Of a DNA stretch of 64,000 nt, positions 8,855 to 17,933 are shown piece by piece. Source of the DNA: Sphingopyxis sp. OAS728 (GTDB taxonomy: Bacteria > Pseudomonadota > Alphaproteobacteria > Sphingomonadales > Sphingomonadaceae); the NCBI RefSeq assembly GCF_014873485.1, contig NZ_JADBDT010000001.1, positions 1,550,001-1,614,000 of the forward strand. The letters run 5' to 3'. Position numbers and translations under genes: made by a program. The notes beneath the pieces were generated by a model. That model saw only the letters and a list, made by a program, of their open reading frames with translations. It did no database searches and was not told the origin of the DNA. Position 1 is the stretch's first letter; each line of letters opens with the position of its first letter.

Positions 8855-9083
8855 GATAATCTCTCTCTCCAAAACCCACCGAGGCGCAGCCAAAGGCTTA
8901 TCGGGAGATGCCCGGCAGTGAATGGCCGGTCTAACGCACCGCCCCGCCGCGTCAACGCGCACGCGCGCGAGACTGCCGATTTTCCATCGATTCGTGACTA
9001 AATAGCAACAGTTTACGTTACGGCCCCGCGATGAGGCGCACGCGCAATGCTTTGCCAACGAATAGTTGCTAAGGCTGATCGCC
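8855..9083. promoter_or_regulatory. Divergent intergenic region, receptor and flippase
   Basis: These 229 bases must hold promoters for both divergent genes. Visible are TAGCAAC (9003-9009) and its inverted copy GTTGCTA (9065-9071), and AGTTTACGTTACGG at 9010-9023, which matches 13 of 14 bases of the motif at 2808-2821. No clear -35/-10 pair was found. Confidence 0.3.
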
Positions 9084-10604
9084 ATGTCAGGTCGCGCAAT
9101 GCCCCCGGAAACCTCAATTGGTCCAGACACGCCACTTGCGCCCGATTTCGGCCAGCAGGTCCGCCGTGCGGTGATCTGGCGTTCCGGATCGCAGATCGCG
9201 GGCCAGGTCATCGCCTGGGCCTCGACCTTCCTCGTCATCCGCATCCTGACGCCCGAGGATTATGGGCTGTTTGCGCTAACCCAGGTGCTGCTGATGCTCT
9301 TCACCTTGCTCAACGGCTACGGCCTCGCGAGCGCGGCGATCCAACGCGACAAGGTCAGTCCGCACGAGCTCAGGCAGATTTTCGGACTGATGCTGCTGCT
9401 CAACGGCGCGCTAGCGCTCGCGCAAATCCTCTGCGCGCCGCTCGCCGCCGCCTATTACCGCCAACCGATGGTCGCCGACCTCCTGCGCGTGCAATCGCTG
9501 ATCTATCTCACCATCCCCTTCTCGGCCCTCGCCTATGCCCAATTGGCGCGGTCGATGGAGTTTCAGCGTCAGGCGCAGGTCAATCTGGTCTCGGCGCTGA
9601 TCGGCGCCGGCGTGGCGCTCGGCGGCGCACTGGCGGGCTGGGGCGTATGGGCGCTGGTATGGGCGCCGATCGCCATGTTCGCGGCGCGCGCGCTGGGACT
9701 GACGATCGCGGCGCGCAGCTGGATGTGGCCGAGCTTCGACTTCCGCGGCGCGGGTTCGATCGCGCGCTACGGCGGGCTGATGGCGGTCGGGCAATTCTTC
9801 GGTTTCTTGCAGAGTCAGGCGGACATATTGGTCGCGGGCCGCTGGTTCGACGCGCATCTGGTCGGCATCTACACGACGGCGCTACTGCTGACGCAGATAT
9901 TCAACAACAAGGTGGTACCGCCGCTCAACGAGGTGGCCTTTGCCGCCTATGCGCGGATGCAGAATGACCGGCCCGCGCTGACTGCGGGCTTCACACGCTC
10001 GACGCGCGCAATCATGGTCGCGGCGATGCCCTTTTTCTTCGGCCTCGCCGCGGTGGCCGAGCCGCTCGTGCTCACCCTGCTCGGCGAAAAATGGCGCGAG
10101 ATCGTGCCGCTGCTCCTGCCGCTGGCGCTCGCCATGCCCTTCTGGACGCTGTTCACCCTGCTCCGGCCCGCGACCGACGCGCTCGGCCGTCCGGGCATCG
10201 CGTCGGGCAACGCCGCCGCCGGCGCGTTGCTGATGCCGGTCGTGTTCGTCGTCGGCGCGCAATGGGGCATTATCGGTATCGCGTGGGCGTGGATGGTCGC
10301 CTATCCGCTGTTGCTCGCCTTTGCCGCTGTGCGGTCGTTACCGATCATCGGGATCGGGTCGATCGACCTGATCCGCGCCGTCGCGCCGCCGGTCCTCGCC
10401 GCAGCGGCCATGGCCGCTGCGGTGATGCTGGTCGACCGCGTGCTTCCCGCGATGCCGCAGATATTGCGGCTGGCGACGCTCGTCGCGACGGGAGGCCCGA
10501 TCTATTGCCTGTGGCTGTTCCTGTTCGCACGCGAGACGGTGCGCGACCTGATCTCCATGGTGCGCGGCCGGCGTATGCCGACCGACGCGGAAGCGGCCGC
10601 CTAA
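9084..10604 (+). CDS. Polysaccharide flippase (Wzx/PST family, MATE-like fold)
   Basis: A 506-residue inner-membrane protein with about 12 to 14 hydrophobic segments. Its opening (VRRAVIWRSGSQIAGQVIAW, then TFLVIRILTPEDYGLFAL) is typical of lipopolysaccharide or O-antigen/exopolysaccharide repeat-unit exporters. Such proteins flip undecaprenyl-linked sugar units to the periplasm. The upstream in-frame TTG at 9066 is less likely than the ATG at 9084. The gene ends in a 4-base tail-to-tail overlap with the glycosyltransferase-like gene at 10601. It may serve the XrtA polysaccharide locus starting at 13.9 kb, but the housekeeping run lies between, so this is inference. Confidence 0.88.
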   Translation: MSGRAMPPETSIGPDTPLAPDFGQQVRRAVIWRSGSQIAGQVIAWASTFLVIRILTPEDYGLFALTQVLLMLFTLLNGYGLASAAIQRDKVSPHELRQIFGLMLLLNGALALAQILCAPLAAAYYRQPMVADLLRVQSLIYLTIPFSALAYAQLARSMEFQRQAQVNLVSALIGAGVALGGALAGWGVWALVWAPIAMFAARALGLTIAARSWMWPSFDFRGAGSIARYGGLMAVGQFFGFLQSQADILVAGRWFDAHLVGIYTTALLLTQIFNNKVVPPLNEVAFAAYARMQNDRPALTAGFTRSTRAIMVAAMPFFFGLAAVAEPLVLTLLGEKWREIVPLLLPLALAMPFWTLFTLLRPATDALGRPGIASGNAAAGALLMPVVFVVGAQWGIIGIAWAWMVAYPLLLAFAAVRSLPIIGIGSIDLIRAVAPPVLAAAAMAAAVMLVDRVLPAMPQILRLATLVATGGPIYCLWLFLFARETVRDLISMVRGRRMPTDAEAAA

Positions 10605-11533
10605 GTCCGGCCCAGCGCAGCGATCGCCGCGCGCGTCGCGTCGATATAGGCGCTGCCGCTGAAACGATAGCTGCCGATGAAATGAACGAAGCGCGCGTCG
10701 GCGGGTACGCCTTCATCCCAGAAATTGAGATAATGGTCATAGGGCAGCAGCAAGGCATCGGGCTCGTTGGCGATGACCATGTTCGAGGTCACCTGTTCGC
10801 TGCCCCACCGCGACCAGCGTTCCATCCCGAGCAAGCGTTCGGCTTCGATCGAAAAGGCCTCGGCAAGTACGCGACCATCGCCGCCGCGCGCGAATCCGGC
10901 GAAGCCCGAACATCCCCGCACGTACAGCGGATTCGCGAGCATCGGCAACGCAACCCGGTCGAGACCGCTCTCGATCGCACCCTGCACATGCGCATCGGGA
11001 TTGAACAGGAAGGCCGCGTCATCGGTCTTTTCTGCCATTTCGGCAAAGGACAACAGTCGCGAATCCGGGTCGCCGCGCAATGTGAAGCTGCGATTCTGTG
11101 CAATTGCGGCCGCGATCTCGGGCACGTCGCCCAGCGCGACGGTGTCCGAATCGAGCTGGATCACATAATCATTCGCGCGCATGTCCAATATCGTGAGGAG
11201 TCTCTCCCACGTACCACCGCGCGGGCAAGGGCCGGTGTCGACATCCGCGAGCGAAAGGATGCGCGGATTTCCCAGTTGCTTTGCCAATATGCCCCGATCG
11301 TCGGCGGTCAATGTGCCGTCGTCGAGGATCACGATGCGCCCGCGTCGAAGCTGCGCATGCAGCGACTTGACCGCGACCAGATAGGGCAGCAGCACCCGCG
11401 TGCCGATCATGGAAAACAGCACCAGCCCGTCGTCGGCCGGCACGACCGGCGGGGTGTTCAGCACAGTACGCGCCGCGGCGCGATGCGCGCGCTCCTTCCA
11501 TAACCGGTTGAGTTTGTTCACGACCCTGTTCAT
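10601..11533 (-). CDS. Glycosyltransferase-like protein (GT-A type)
   Basis: A 310-residue protein with an early nucleotide-sugar-type region (LVLFSMIGTRVLLPYLVAVKS), RGRIVILDDGTL, and the acidic DSD of YVIQLDSDTVALGD, which matches the DxD metal and sugar-nucleotide site of GT-A enzymes. No signal peptide or membrane segment is evident with the ATG at 11533; the frame extends 18 codons upstream from there. It lies beside the flippase but on the opposite strand. Donor and acceptor are unknown. Confidence 0.6.
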   Translation of the reverse strand: MNRVVNKLNRLWKERAHRAAARTVLNTPPVVPADDGLVLFSMIGTRVLLPYLVAVKSLHAQLRRGRIVILDDGTLTADDRGILAKQLGNPRILSLADVDTGPCPRGGTWERLLTILDMRANDYVIQLDSDTVALGDVPEIAAAIAQNRSFTLRGDPDSRLLSFAEMAEKTDDAAFLFNPDAHVQGAIESGLDRVALPMLANPLYVRGCSGFAGFARGGDGRVLAEAFSIEAERLLGMERWSRWGSEQVTSNMVIANEPDALLLPYDHYLNFWDEGVPADARFVHFIGSYRFSGSAYIDATRAAIAALGRT

Positions 11534-11683
11534 CGCGCGGCCGTAACACGCGTGGCAAATCAATGGTAGTAGCGAAAATCGACGCATTTGCGCCCTTTCA
11601 GGACGACCCTTGTCGGCGATATCGGGTGTTCGCGAACGATCGCGATCCGCGTCCGCCGCTCGCCATGTCCAATGTCAGGAAAG

Positions 11684-11759
11684 TGGTGCCCGGGGACGGG
11701 GTCGAACCGCCGACACTGCGATTTTCAATCGCATGCTCTACCAACTGAGCTACCCGGGC
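11684..11759 (-). tRNA. tRNA-Phe (anticodon GAA)
   Basis: On the minus strand 76 bases fold as a full cloverleaf: acceptor GCCCGGG/CCCGGGC, D arm GCTCAGTTGGTAGAGC, anticodon stem TGCGA/TCGCA around loop TTGAAAA with anticodon GAA, variable loop GTGTC, T loop TTCGACC, discriminator A and an encoded CCA. It follows yacG by about 95 bases on the same strand. Confidence 0.98.
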
Positions 11760-11854
11760 ACGGCCGCTGCGACCGGTCGGTCGCGCTGGCGAGCGGCGGC
11801 TATAGGCAGGGCTTTGCATCCTGTCCAGAGGCTTTATGACGCTCGCTTTCGCGG

Positions 11855-12037
11855 TCAGTTATCGTCGAAACGATCGTCGTCGGCGGTGCCGTCGGGCGCC
11901 TGATCGACCGGCACGCGATAGCCTTCGCCGAACCAGGTCAGAAGGTCGCGGTCGCGGCAGCCGCGGCTGCAGAATGGCTTAAACTCAGGCTCGCGCGGCT
12001 TGCCGCACAGCGGGCAGCGCGGCGGTTTACTGGGCAT
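11855..12037 (-). CDS. yacG: DNA gyrase inhibitor YacG (zinc ribbon)
   Basis: A 60-residue protein with the YacG zinc ribbon CPLCGKP and FCSRGCRDRDL, that is Cx2C and Cx3C giving four zinc ligands, followed by the conserved LLTWFGEGYRVP. In E. coli YacG binds GyrB and inhibits gyrase. It overlaps the upstream ribonuclease gene by 11 bases and is the last protein gene of the infA-maf-ribonuclease run before tRNA-Phe. Confidence 0.93.
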   Translation of the reverse strand: MPSKPPRCPLCGKPREPEFKPFCSRGCRDRDLLTWFGEGYRVPVDQAPDGTADDDRFDDN

Positions 12038-13019
12038 GGCCCGCTCCTTTCATGGCCGCGTCCGCCAGCAGGCGAACCGCGCGGCCGGTCCGATTCTGCA
12101 GCGCATCGACCCACGCCGGGTGCGCTGCGATATGATCGATCACCCCGGCGCGCGCCGAGAGCGTCAACGCGCCGGTGCCCTGCGCGCGTTCGGCATGTCG
12201 CAACAACAAAGCTGCATCGGTCGCGACGGGATCGAGGCAGACCTGCTCGATCAGCGACGGACGGTCGCGGCGGCGGATGATCTGCATCAGGCCAAAGCCG
12301 TTAACCGCGGTACGCTCGAACGGCGGCGGCAGCGCAGCATCGACCGCCGCGTCGACCGCGTGGCGTCCCGCCCGGTCGGGAAGCGATGGAAAATCGATGC
12401 CGATCGAGCCGCCGATGTCGCAGCGTCGAATCACCGCCGCGGCTGCCCGCGCGCCTGACTTGGCGAGTGTAAGCGCATCGCCCTCGCCGTCCACATCGAT
12501 CAGCACCATCGCAGGGGTTGCATCGACCCACAGCGCCCCGCCGTCGAACGCCCAATGCCCGGTGCGCACGCAATCGACCAGTTCGGACCATCCCGCCTGT
12601 TCGAGGCGGTCGACGTCGGTTGGTCGCAATTCGGTTATGGGCATACCGCTCGTCGCGATACGGGCGCGCAGGTCGGGGCCGTCGGCCAGCGCTGCGCCGG
12701 GCTCGGCAAGTCGCGCCCTCGCCGGCTTGTCGCGTCCCCGTTCGCGCAATGCCATGCGGGTGATTTCCACCATGATCGTCGCGCCGGCCGAGGTTTGCGA
12801 GGGAAGGTCGGCGAGCGTCGCGTGCGGCTGGCCCGGGCGGTCAAGCGCGACCAGCGCGCCCTTGCCGCCCCGTCCCGCCTCGACGAGCCTTGCCGCCGCG
12901 ATCGCGCCGACGCGCGGCCCCTCGCCGTCGCGCTCGATCCGCGCTTCTATGATCTCGCCATCCTCGACCAGCGCCGCGCGCGCCTCGCCGATTCCGGCTT
13001 CGTAAAGCCACTCAGCCAA
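12027..13019 (-). CDS. Short ribonuclease E/G family protein
   Basis: A 330-residue protein related to the catalytic part of RNase E/G. Visible are the S1-like start LYEAGIGEARAALVEDGEIIEARIER and the catalytic-core elements ALWVDATPAMVLIDVDGEG and CDIGGSIGIDFPSL, whose aspartates match the metal-binding positions of RNase E. The zinc-link and the long C-terminal scaffold of RNase E are missing. No suitable ATG exists; a TTG at 13019 overlaps the end of maf (TTGGCTGA), so translation is probably coupled. Whether it is an active endoribonuclease is inferred from the retained acidic residues. Confidence 0.8.
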   Translation of the reverse strand: MAEWLYEAGIGEARAALVEDGEIIEARIERDGEGPRVGAIAAARLVEAGRGGKGALVALDRPGQPHATLADLPSQTSAGATIMVEITRMALRERGRDKPARARLAEPGAALADGPDLRARIATSGMPITELRPTDVDRLEQAGWSELVDCVRTGHWAFDGGALWVDATPAMVLIDVDGEGDALTLAKSGARAAAAVIRRCDIGGSIGIDFPSLPDRAGRHAVDAAVDAALPPPFERTAVNGFGLMQIIRRRDRPSLIEQVCLDPVATDAALLLRHAERAQGTGALTLSARAGVIDHIAAHPAWVDALQNRTGRAVRLLADAAMKGAGHAQ

Positions 13020-13602
13020 GCGCGATTCCCGCGCTGGTGAGCAGCGCGCGCGTTTCGAACAAGGGCAAGCCGACGACATTCGAATGGCTACCAGACAGGA
13101 AGCGGACAAAGGTCTCGGCCCGGCCCTGGATCGCATAACCGCCCGCCTTGCCCATGCCCTCGCCCGATTCGATATAGCGGTCGATCTCGGCAGCACTCAG
13201 CGCCTTGAACGCGACGACCGTGTCGACAACGCGCACGCGCGCCTTGCCATCGGTGCCGACGACGCAAATCCCCGAATAGACATGATGCCGCCGACCCGAA
13301 AGCAGACCGAGCATCCGGCGCAGATCGGCTTCGTCGACCGGCTTTTCCAATATGCGGCGGCCAACCGCGACCGTCGTGTCGCCCGCGAGCACGACCTCGT
13401 CCGGCGCGCGCTCGACGGCCAGCGCCTTGCCCTTGGCGAGCCGCGCGACATAGTCACGCGGCAGCTCTGCCTTCAGCGGCGTTTCGTCGATTTCGGGGGC
13501 CGCGATGCGCGCCGGCACAAGGCCGATCCGCGCCAGCAATTCACGCCGGCGCGGCGATGTCGAAGCAAGGACCAGCACGGGAAAGTTCGCCGCGCCGCTC
13601 AC
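13012..13602 (-). CDS. maf: Maf-like nucleotide pyrophosphatase
   Basis: A 196-residue Maf/YhdE/YceF family enzyme that hydrolyses nucleoside triphosphates, often modified or non-canonical, to monophosphates and pyrophosphate. The family signature [12 protein letters not shown] lies at the N-terminus, then DETPLK, KGKA, and the acidic [16 protein letters not shown]. The start is GTG at 13602, overlapping the infA stop as GTGA, and the end overlaps the start of the ribonuclease gene. This tight order indicates one transcript. Confidence 0.95.
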   Translation of the reverse strand: MSGAANFPVLVLASTSPRRRELLARIGLVPARIAAPEIDETPLKAELPRDYVARLAKGKALAVERAPDEVVLAGDTTVAVGRRILEKPVDEADLRRMLGLLSGRRHHVYSGICVVGTDGKARVRVVDTVVAFKALSAAEIDRYIESGEGMGKAGGYAIQGRAETFVRFLSGSHSNVVGLPLFETRALLTSAGIALG

Positions 13603-13817
13603 TTGAAGCGATAGGTGATCCGACCCTTGGTCAGGTCATAGGGGGTGAGTTCGACGAGCACTTCGTCGCCCACCAGAACGCGGATGCGGTTCTTGCGCAT
13701 CTTGCCGGCCGTGTGGCCCAGAATCTCGTGGTCATTTTCCAGTTTGACGCGAAACATCGCGTTGGGGAGCAGTTCGACCACTTGGCCGCGCATTTCCAGA
13801 AGTTCTTCTTTCGCCAT
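13599..13817 (-). CDS. infA: Translation initiation factor IF-1
   Basis: A 72-residue S1/OB-fold protein that binds the ribosomal A site during initiation. The sequence [11 protein letters not shown] through [24 protein letters not shown] is highly typical. The frame is open upstream, but the ATG at 13817 gives the universal MAKEE start and family length. It heads the run infA-maf-ribonuclease-yacG-tRNA-Phe. Confidence 0.98.
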   Translation of the reverse strand: MAKEELLEMRGQVVELLPNAMFRVKLENDHEILGHTAGKMRKNRIRVLVGDEVLVELTPYDLTKGRITYRFK

Positions 13818-13901
13818 CAGTCCTCTATGGGTCGAAAATTCAAGGATGCGGGCCCATAACCGCAATTTGCGCCAATTGAAAGCAATCTGTCACAGGCGGT
13901 T

Positions 13902-14768
13902 TCAGGAGACGAGTTTGAGCCGGCGCGCAATGCGCCAGCCGACCGTCTTGGCCCAGGCATAGCTTGGCCAGCGCGGCGGCATCGCGGGGTCGAGCCCCAT
14001 GCGGCGCAGCGTGGCGTTGGCGGCGTGCGCCTCGGACTCGCGATAGCTCCACTCGCTGCGCCAGGTGATCGAGAGCGAGATCGACGGGGCATCGCCATTG
14101 GCGACGAAATGCGGCGCCATCACCGGCATCAGCACTGCGTCGCCGGGGCCGAGCGGCACCTGCTGCGCATCGCCATGATAGTCGTCCTGCCAGGGCAGGT
14201 TGCGGTGACCGCCGGTATGATAGCGTTCATGCTCGCGGCGATGCGCGAAACGTTCGTCGCCCGACGGCCAGACGTTCATGACCTTCGTGCCCTTGAGCTG
14301 GAGCAGGATGTTATGCTCGGGATCGAAGTGAAAGGGCGTGATCGATCCGGGCGACGAGATGAAGATGAAGCCCTGCGGCGTCAGCATCGCACCGGTGCGC
14401 GGCTCGACCACGGGTTTAAGCTCGCCGAGCAGGTCCATCAGCAGCACGCGGTAGGCGTCGACATTTTCGATATTCTTGAGCACCGCCCAGCTGCCGTTGC
14501 TGTCGATCGTGCGGATCGTCTCGCCGATCGACAGGCCGTTCGAGGGGACGTCTTCGGGCAGGATGCCGATCGGGACATTACCCGGATTATATTCGACCTC
14601 GCTCGCTGGCAGGCTTTCGCCGAGCGTGGCGAGCGCTTCGAGCGACAGCAGCGGATGATCGGGCAGGTGATGATGGAGCAGTCCCGCCTGCAGCGGATAG
14701 AGCGCCGTCATCCGCTCGAGCGTTTCGGCGGGAAATACGGGTTTGGTGATCGGCTGATGCGCGGTCAT
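13902..14768 (-). CDS. Cupin-like (JmjC-type) dioxygenase-like protein
   Basis: A 288-residue protein with a double-stranded beta-helix of JmjC/cupin type. The segment ITPFHFDPEHNILLQLKGTK supplies an HxD pair and a Lys, and MAPHFVANGD supplies the distal His, so an Fe(II)/2-oxoglutarate centre is plausible. Its ATG overlaps the stop of the GNAT gene (ATGA at 14765-14768), tying it to the end of the XrtA operon. Its target is unknown; relatives hydroxylate proteins or small molecules. Whether it belongs functionally to polysaccharide synthesis is unproven. Confidence 0.75.
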   Translation of the reverse strand: MTAHQPITKPVFPAETLERMTALYPLQAGLLHHHLPDHPLLSLEALATLGESLPASEVEYNPGNVPIGILPEDVPSNGLSIGETIRTIDSNGSWAVLKNIENVDAYRVLLMDLLGELKPVVEPRTGAMLTPQGFIFISSPGSITPFHFDPEHNILLQLKGTKVMNVWPSGDERFAHRREHERYHTGGHRNLPWQDDYHGDAQQVPLGPGDAVLMPVMAPHFVANGDAPSISLSITWRSEWSYRESEAHAANATLRRMGLDPAMPPRWPSYAWAKTVGWRIARRLKLVS

Positions 14769-15949
14769 GACGGGCTTTCTACTTCATTTTCCGATCCTGC
14801 GGCACCCTTCCAGCGCCGCCAGAGACGCTCGATCTTCGTCAACATGGCGAAACGGAGGCGATCGCCGGCCGACGACAGGGGAACATTGGCCCACACCAGC
14901 ACCCGCCGTTCGCGCCAGACGCTGTCGATCATCGGATGACCGGGCGCGGCGCAGCTGTCGACCCAGTCGATTCGCGGGTTTTCGAGCAGGTCGAGGTTCG
15001 CCTGTTGCAGCATCACGCCAGGCGAGAAGCGCGCATAATCCTCGTCGAATGCGGTCTTGAACGAAAAGCCACCCGGCGGACAAAGGAAGTTGACGAGCAT
15101 GGCGAGCGGTCGGCCGTCGAGGTCGAGCGCGCGCATGTCGAGCCGGCCCGCGTCGCCCGCCGCGGCGAGAATTGCGCGGAACCAGGCCTGCGTGTCGCTC
15201 TGGCTCGCGAGCGCCGATTTGGCGCGGCCCTTCCAGCCGCGCGCCTCGAGGTCGAGGAAGGCCTCGATCCAAGGATCGATGGCCTCACATGGTTGCCAGC
15301 GGCGAAATTCCACTACGCCCTGTTCGGCGAGGCGGTTCGCCTGCCGCCGCAATTCCTTGCGCTTCTTCGCGCGTACCGCGGCGTCCCAATATTCCTCGGG
15401 CGACAGATCGCTTTCCAGCAGCGCGCGTTCCTCGCGGTGCACCACCTCCGCTTCACCGCCGCGTGCCCGCGCGACGTCGACGAGCGCGCGGTGGAGCGGG
15501 CCGTCCTCGGTCAGCCGCGGCACATGCAGCAACGTGCGAGCCCAGGGCGCCGCATCGCACCAGCCGAGCAGGATCGACCAGAACAGGCCTTCGAAACCCG
15601 CGCGCACCAGCGGCGCACCGTGAAAATGATTGTGGTGCGTCCAACCCGTGACGTGGCGCAGCGGAATGCGGCCATAATGCGTCGCGGCCGCGAGCGGCAT
15701 GATGCCGATCACCGGCCCGTCGCTACCATCGCGCACCAGCACCAACCGCGCGTGGCGCTCGGGATCGAGTAGGTGCAACGCCGATTGCAGGCACCAGCGC
15801 TCGGCAAAGGGATTGGGCTCGCTCGCCTCGTCGGCCAACCGGTCCCACGCCGCCGCGAGTTCGGATGACAGCGCCAACGGATCGACGACGCGTACGGTGA
15901 GCGGAGCAGCTTCGGCAGCGCTCGTCGGAAAGGCGGGATGGACCGTCAT
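14765..15949 (-). CDS. GNAT/FemAB-like acyltransferase (BioF2-type)
   Basis: A 394-residue protein of the acetyltransferase group found in polysaccharide loci, with the typical AAVRAKKRKELRRQANRLAEQG and RPLAMLVNFLCPPGGFSFKTAFDEDYARFSPG, then ENPRIDWVDSCAAPGHPMID. The ATG at 15949 is preferred; an in-frame TTG at 15991 would add 14 residues. It lies 77 bases after the amidotransferase gene and overlaps the cupin-like gene by 4 bases. It may acylate a sugar or an amino group in the polysaccharide pathway; donor and acceptor are unknown. Confidence 0.7.
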   Translation of the reverse strand: MTVHPAFPTSAAEAAPLTVRVVDPLALSSELAAAWDRLADEASEPNPFAERWCLQSALHLLDPERHARLVLVRDGSDGPVIGIMPLAAATHYGRIPLRHVTGWTHHNHFHGAPLVRAGFEGLFWSILLGWCDAAPWARTLLHVPRLTEDGPLHRALVDVARARGGEAEVVHREERALLESDLSPEEYWDAAVRAKKRKELRRQANRLAEQGVVEFRRWQPCEAIDPWIEAFLDLEARGWKGRAKSALASQSDTQAWFRAILAAAGDAGRLDMRALDLDGRPLAMLVNFLCPPGGFSFKTAFDEDYARFSPGVMLQQANLDLLENPRIDWVDSCAAPGHPMIDSVWRERRVLVWANVPLSSAGDRLRFAMLTKIERLWRRWKGAAGSENEVESPS

Positions 15950-16026
15950 CGGGAGCGAGCCTAGCAGCCAAGCGTTAAGGATGGGTGGCAAATCCGATGG
16001 TGCCCTTCCCTACCAGGAAGAGAAAA

Positions 16027-17922
16027 TCAGATCCCGAAAAGCTTCGCGAGCGATTTTTCGAGCATGAAGAATTGCCAGATCAGCCGGCCGTGATCGCGCC
16101 GGCCCGACTGGTGCGCCGCGACGATGCGTTCGATTTCGGCCATGTCGAACCAGCCCGAGCGTGCAAGCGTCGACGAGGTCGCCAGCGCCTTTGCCTGCTG
16201 GGCGAGCGGGCCGCGGAACCAGTGCGATACCGGCGTCACGAACCCCATTTTGGGCCGGTACAGGATGTCGTGCGGCAGATAGCGTTCCATCGCCTGTTTC
16301 ATGATCGCCTTGCCCGTCCCGCGCTTGACGCGCATCGATGCAGGGAGGCTCGCCGCGAATTCGATCAGCCGGTAGTCGAGCAAAGGCTCGCGCGCTTCGA
16401 GGCTGACCGCCATGCTCATCCGGTCGGTCTTGGTCAGGATGTCGCCGGGAAGCCAGATCTGAAGATCGGCATATTGCGCGCGGTCGAGCGGCTCGCGCGC
16501 TGGTGCAGCGGCCATCGCCTTCCAATAGCGTGTCTCGGCCACATGATCGCCGAGCGCATGATGCGCGGCGTCGTTGAAAAGGCGCGAGCGCTGTGCTTGT
16601 CCTGTCACCCCGACCGCCTCGGCATAGCCCTCCGCCCCGCTCTTCGACAGGCTGGCGAGCGTCGCGCGGGCGCGGAGCGGGCGCGGTGCCCAATCCATCT
16701 GCGGCCATACATGCGATAGCGGTCCAAGCACGCCGCGGCGGAGGAAACCGGGGATAAGGCCGCGGAGCCGTTCTTCCTGATGCTGGAACACGAGGCGGCG
16801 GTATCCGGCGAACGCTTCGTCGGCGCCGTCGCCCGAGAGCGCGACGGTCACCTCTTCGCGCGCGAGTTCGCAGACGCGGTACGTCGGCAGCGCGCTCGCG
16901 TCGGCGAAGGGCTCGTCGAAATGATCGGCGATCCTGTCGACGAGCGCAAAATCGCCCGACGACACGGTGCGCGTCCGATGGTCGGTCGCGAACCGCTCCG
17001 CAATCTGCTGCGCATATTCCGTTTCGTCGAGCGCCGCCTGATCGAAACCGATCGTGCAGGTCTTGACCGCCTTGCTGCTCGCTTCGGCCATCAACGCGAC
17101 GACCGCGCTGCTGTCGACGCCGCCCGAGAGGAAGGCGCCGAGCGGCACGTCGGACACCATGCGGTCGGTCACCGCGGCGCGCATCAGGTGGACGAGATGC
17201 TCGGCCGCCTCGCCTTCGCTGGCACGGATACGCTTCGAGAAATCGGGCGCCCACCAGCGCGTCGGCGCGGGCACGGGCTTGCCGCGTTCGAGCATGAGGA
17301 AATGCCCCGCGGGCAACTTCTCGACCCCAGCGACGATGCAATTGTCGTCGGGGACATAGCCGAAAGCGAGGAAATCCTCGATCGCGGTGAGGTTCGCCTC
17401 TTGCCGCAGCAGCGGGTTGCGCAGCAGGCCCTTCAGCTCCGATGCGAAGGCCACCGACCCGTCCGACAAACGAACAAAGTGAAGCGGCTTTACGCCCAGC
17501 CGGTCGCGCGCAAGAAACAGGCAGCCGCGCTGATGGTCGTGGATCGCAAAGGCGAACATGCCGTTGAGCCGCGACAGGCAGTCGGGACCCCATTGGCGCC
17601 ACGCCGCGATGATGACCTCGGTATCGCCGCTGGTGCGGAAACGATGGCCGCGATCCTCGAGTTCGGCACGGAGCTCGCGGAAATTATAGATTTCGCCATT
17701 GTAGGTGAGCGTGACGAGCTCGTCGTCGCTCGCCATCGGTTGCGGGCTGCCCGCGATGTCGATGATCGAGAGGCGGAGATGGCCAAGCCCGACGCCGGGC
17801 GCGGTCCACTCGCCCGATCCGTCGGGGCCGCGATGCTGCATCGGCTGGAGCATCGCGCGGAGGCGTGCGGGGTCTACCGGCTTCGCCGTCTCCAGATGAT
17901 AGATGCCCACAATCCCGCACAT
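16027..17922 (-). CDS. Asparagine synthase-like amidotransferase, XrtA system
   Basis: A 631-residue cytoplasmic protein. Cys2 (MCGIVGIYH) is the N-terminal glutaminase nucleophile, with RGPDGSG and TYNGEIYNF of the class II glutamine amidotransferase domain (about residues 1-205). A synthetase domain follows with FLSGGVDSSAVVAL (PPi loop, about 264-277) and LSGDGADEAFAGYRR. Asparagine synthase relatives with this layout are regular members of XrtA loci, where they are thought to amidate a sugar acid or precursor rather than make asparagine. It starts 11 bases after the XrtA gene on the same transcript. Confidence 0.9.
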   Translation of the reverse strand: MCGIVGIYHLETAKPVDPARLRAMLQPMQHRGPDGSGEWTAPGVGLGHLRLSIIDIAGSPQPMASDDELVTLTYNGEIYNFRELRAELEDRGHRFRTSGDTEVIIAAWRQWGPDCLSRLNGMFAFAIHDHQRGCLFLARDRLGVKPLHFVRLSDGSVAFASELKGLLRNPLLRQEANLTAIEDFLAFGYVPDDNCIVAGVEKLPAGHFLMLERGKPVPAPTRWWAPDFSKRIRASEGEAAEHLVHLMRAAVTDRMVSDVPLGAFLSGGVDSSAVVALMAEASSKAVKTCTIGFDQAALDETEYAQQIAERFATDHRTRTVSSGDFALVDRIADHFDEPFADASALPTYRVCELAREEVTVALSGDGADEAFAGYRRLVFQHQEERLRGLIPGFLRRGVLGPLSHVWPQMDWAPRPLRARATLASLSKSGAEGYAEAVGVTGQAQRSRLFNDAAHHALGDHVAETRYWKAMAAAPAREPLDRAQYADLQIWLPGDILTKTDRMSMAVSLEAREPLLDYRLIEFAASLPASMRVKRGTGKAIMKQAMERYLPHDILYRPKMGFVTPVSHWFRGPLAQQAKALATSSTLARSGWFDMAEIERIVAAHQSGRRDHGRLIWQFFMLEKSLAKLFGI

Positions 17923-17933
17923 ATAGTCGAGGC

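Noticed and set aside
6221..9001. Long open frame on the plus strand opposite the second receptor (926 codons)
   Set aside because: Arg/Glu/Val-rich antisense composition typical of GC-rich shadows; no motif, and it spans the terminator.
11684..11759. tRNA-associated integration site
   Set aside because: No second copy of the tRNA 3' end and no integrase nearby.
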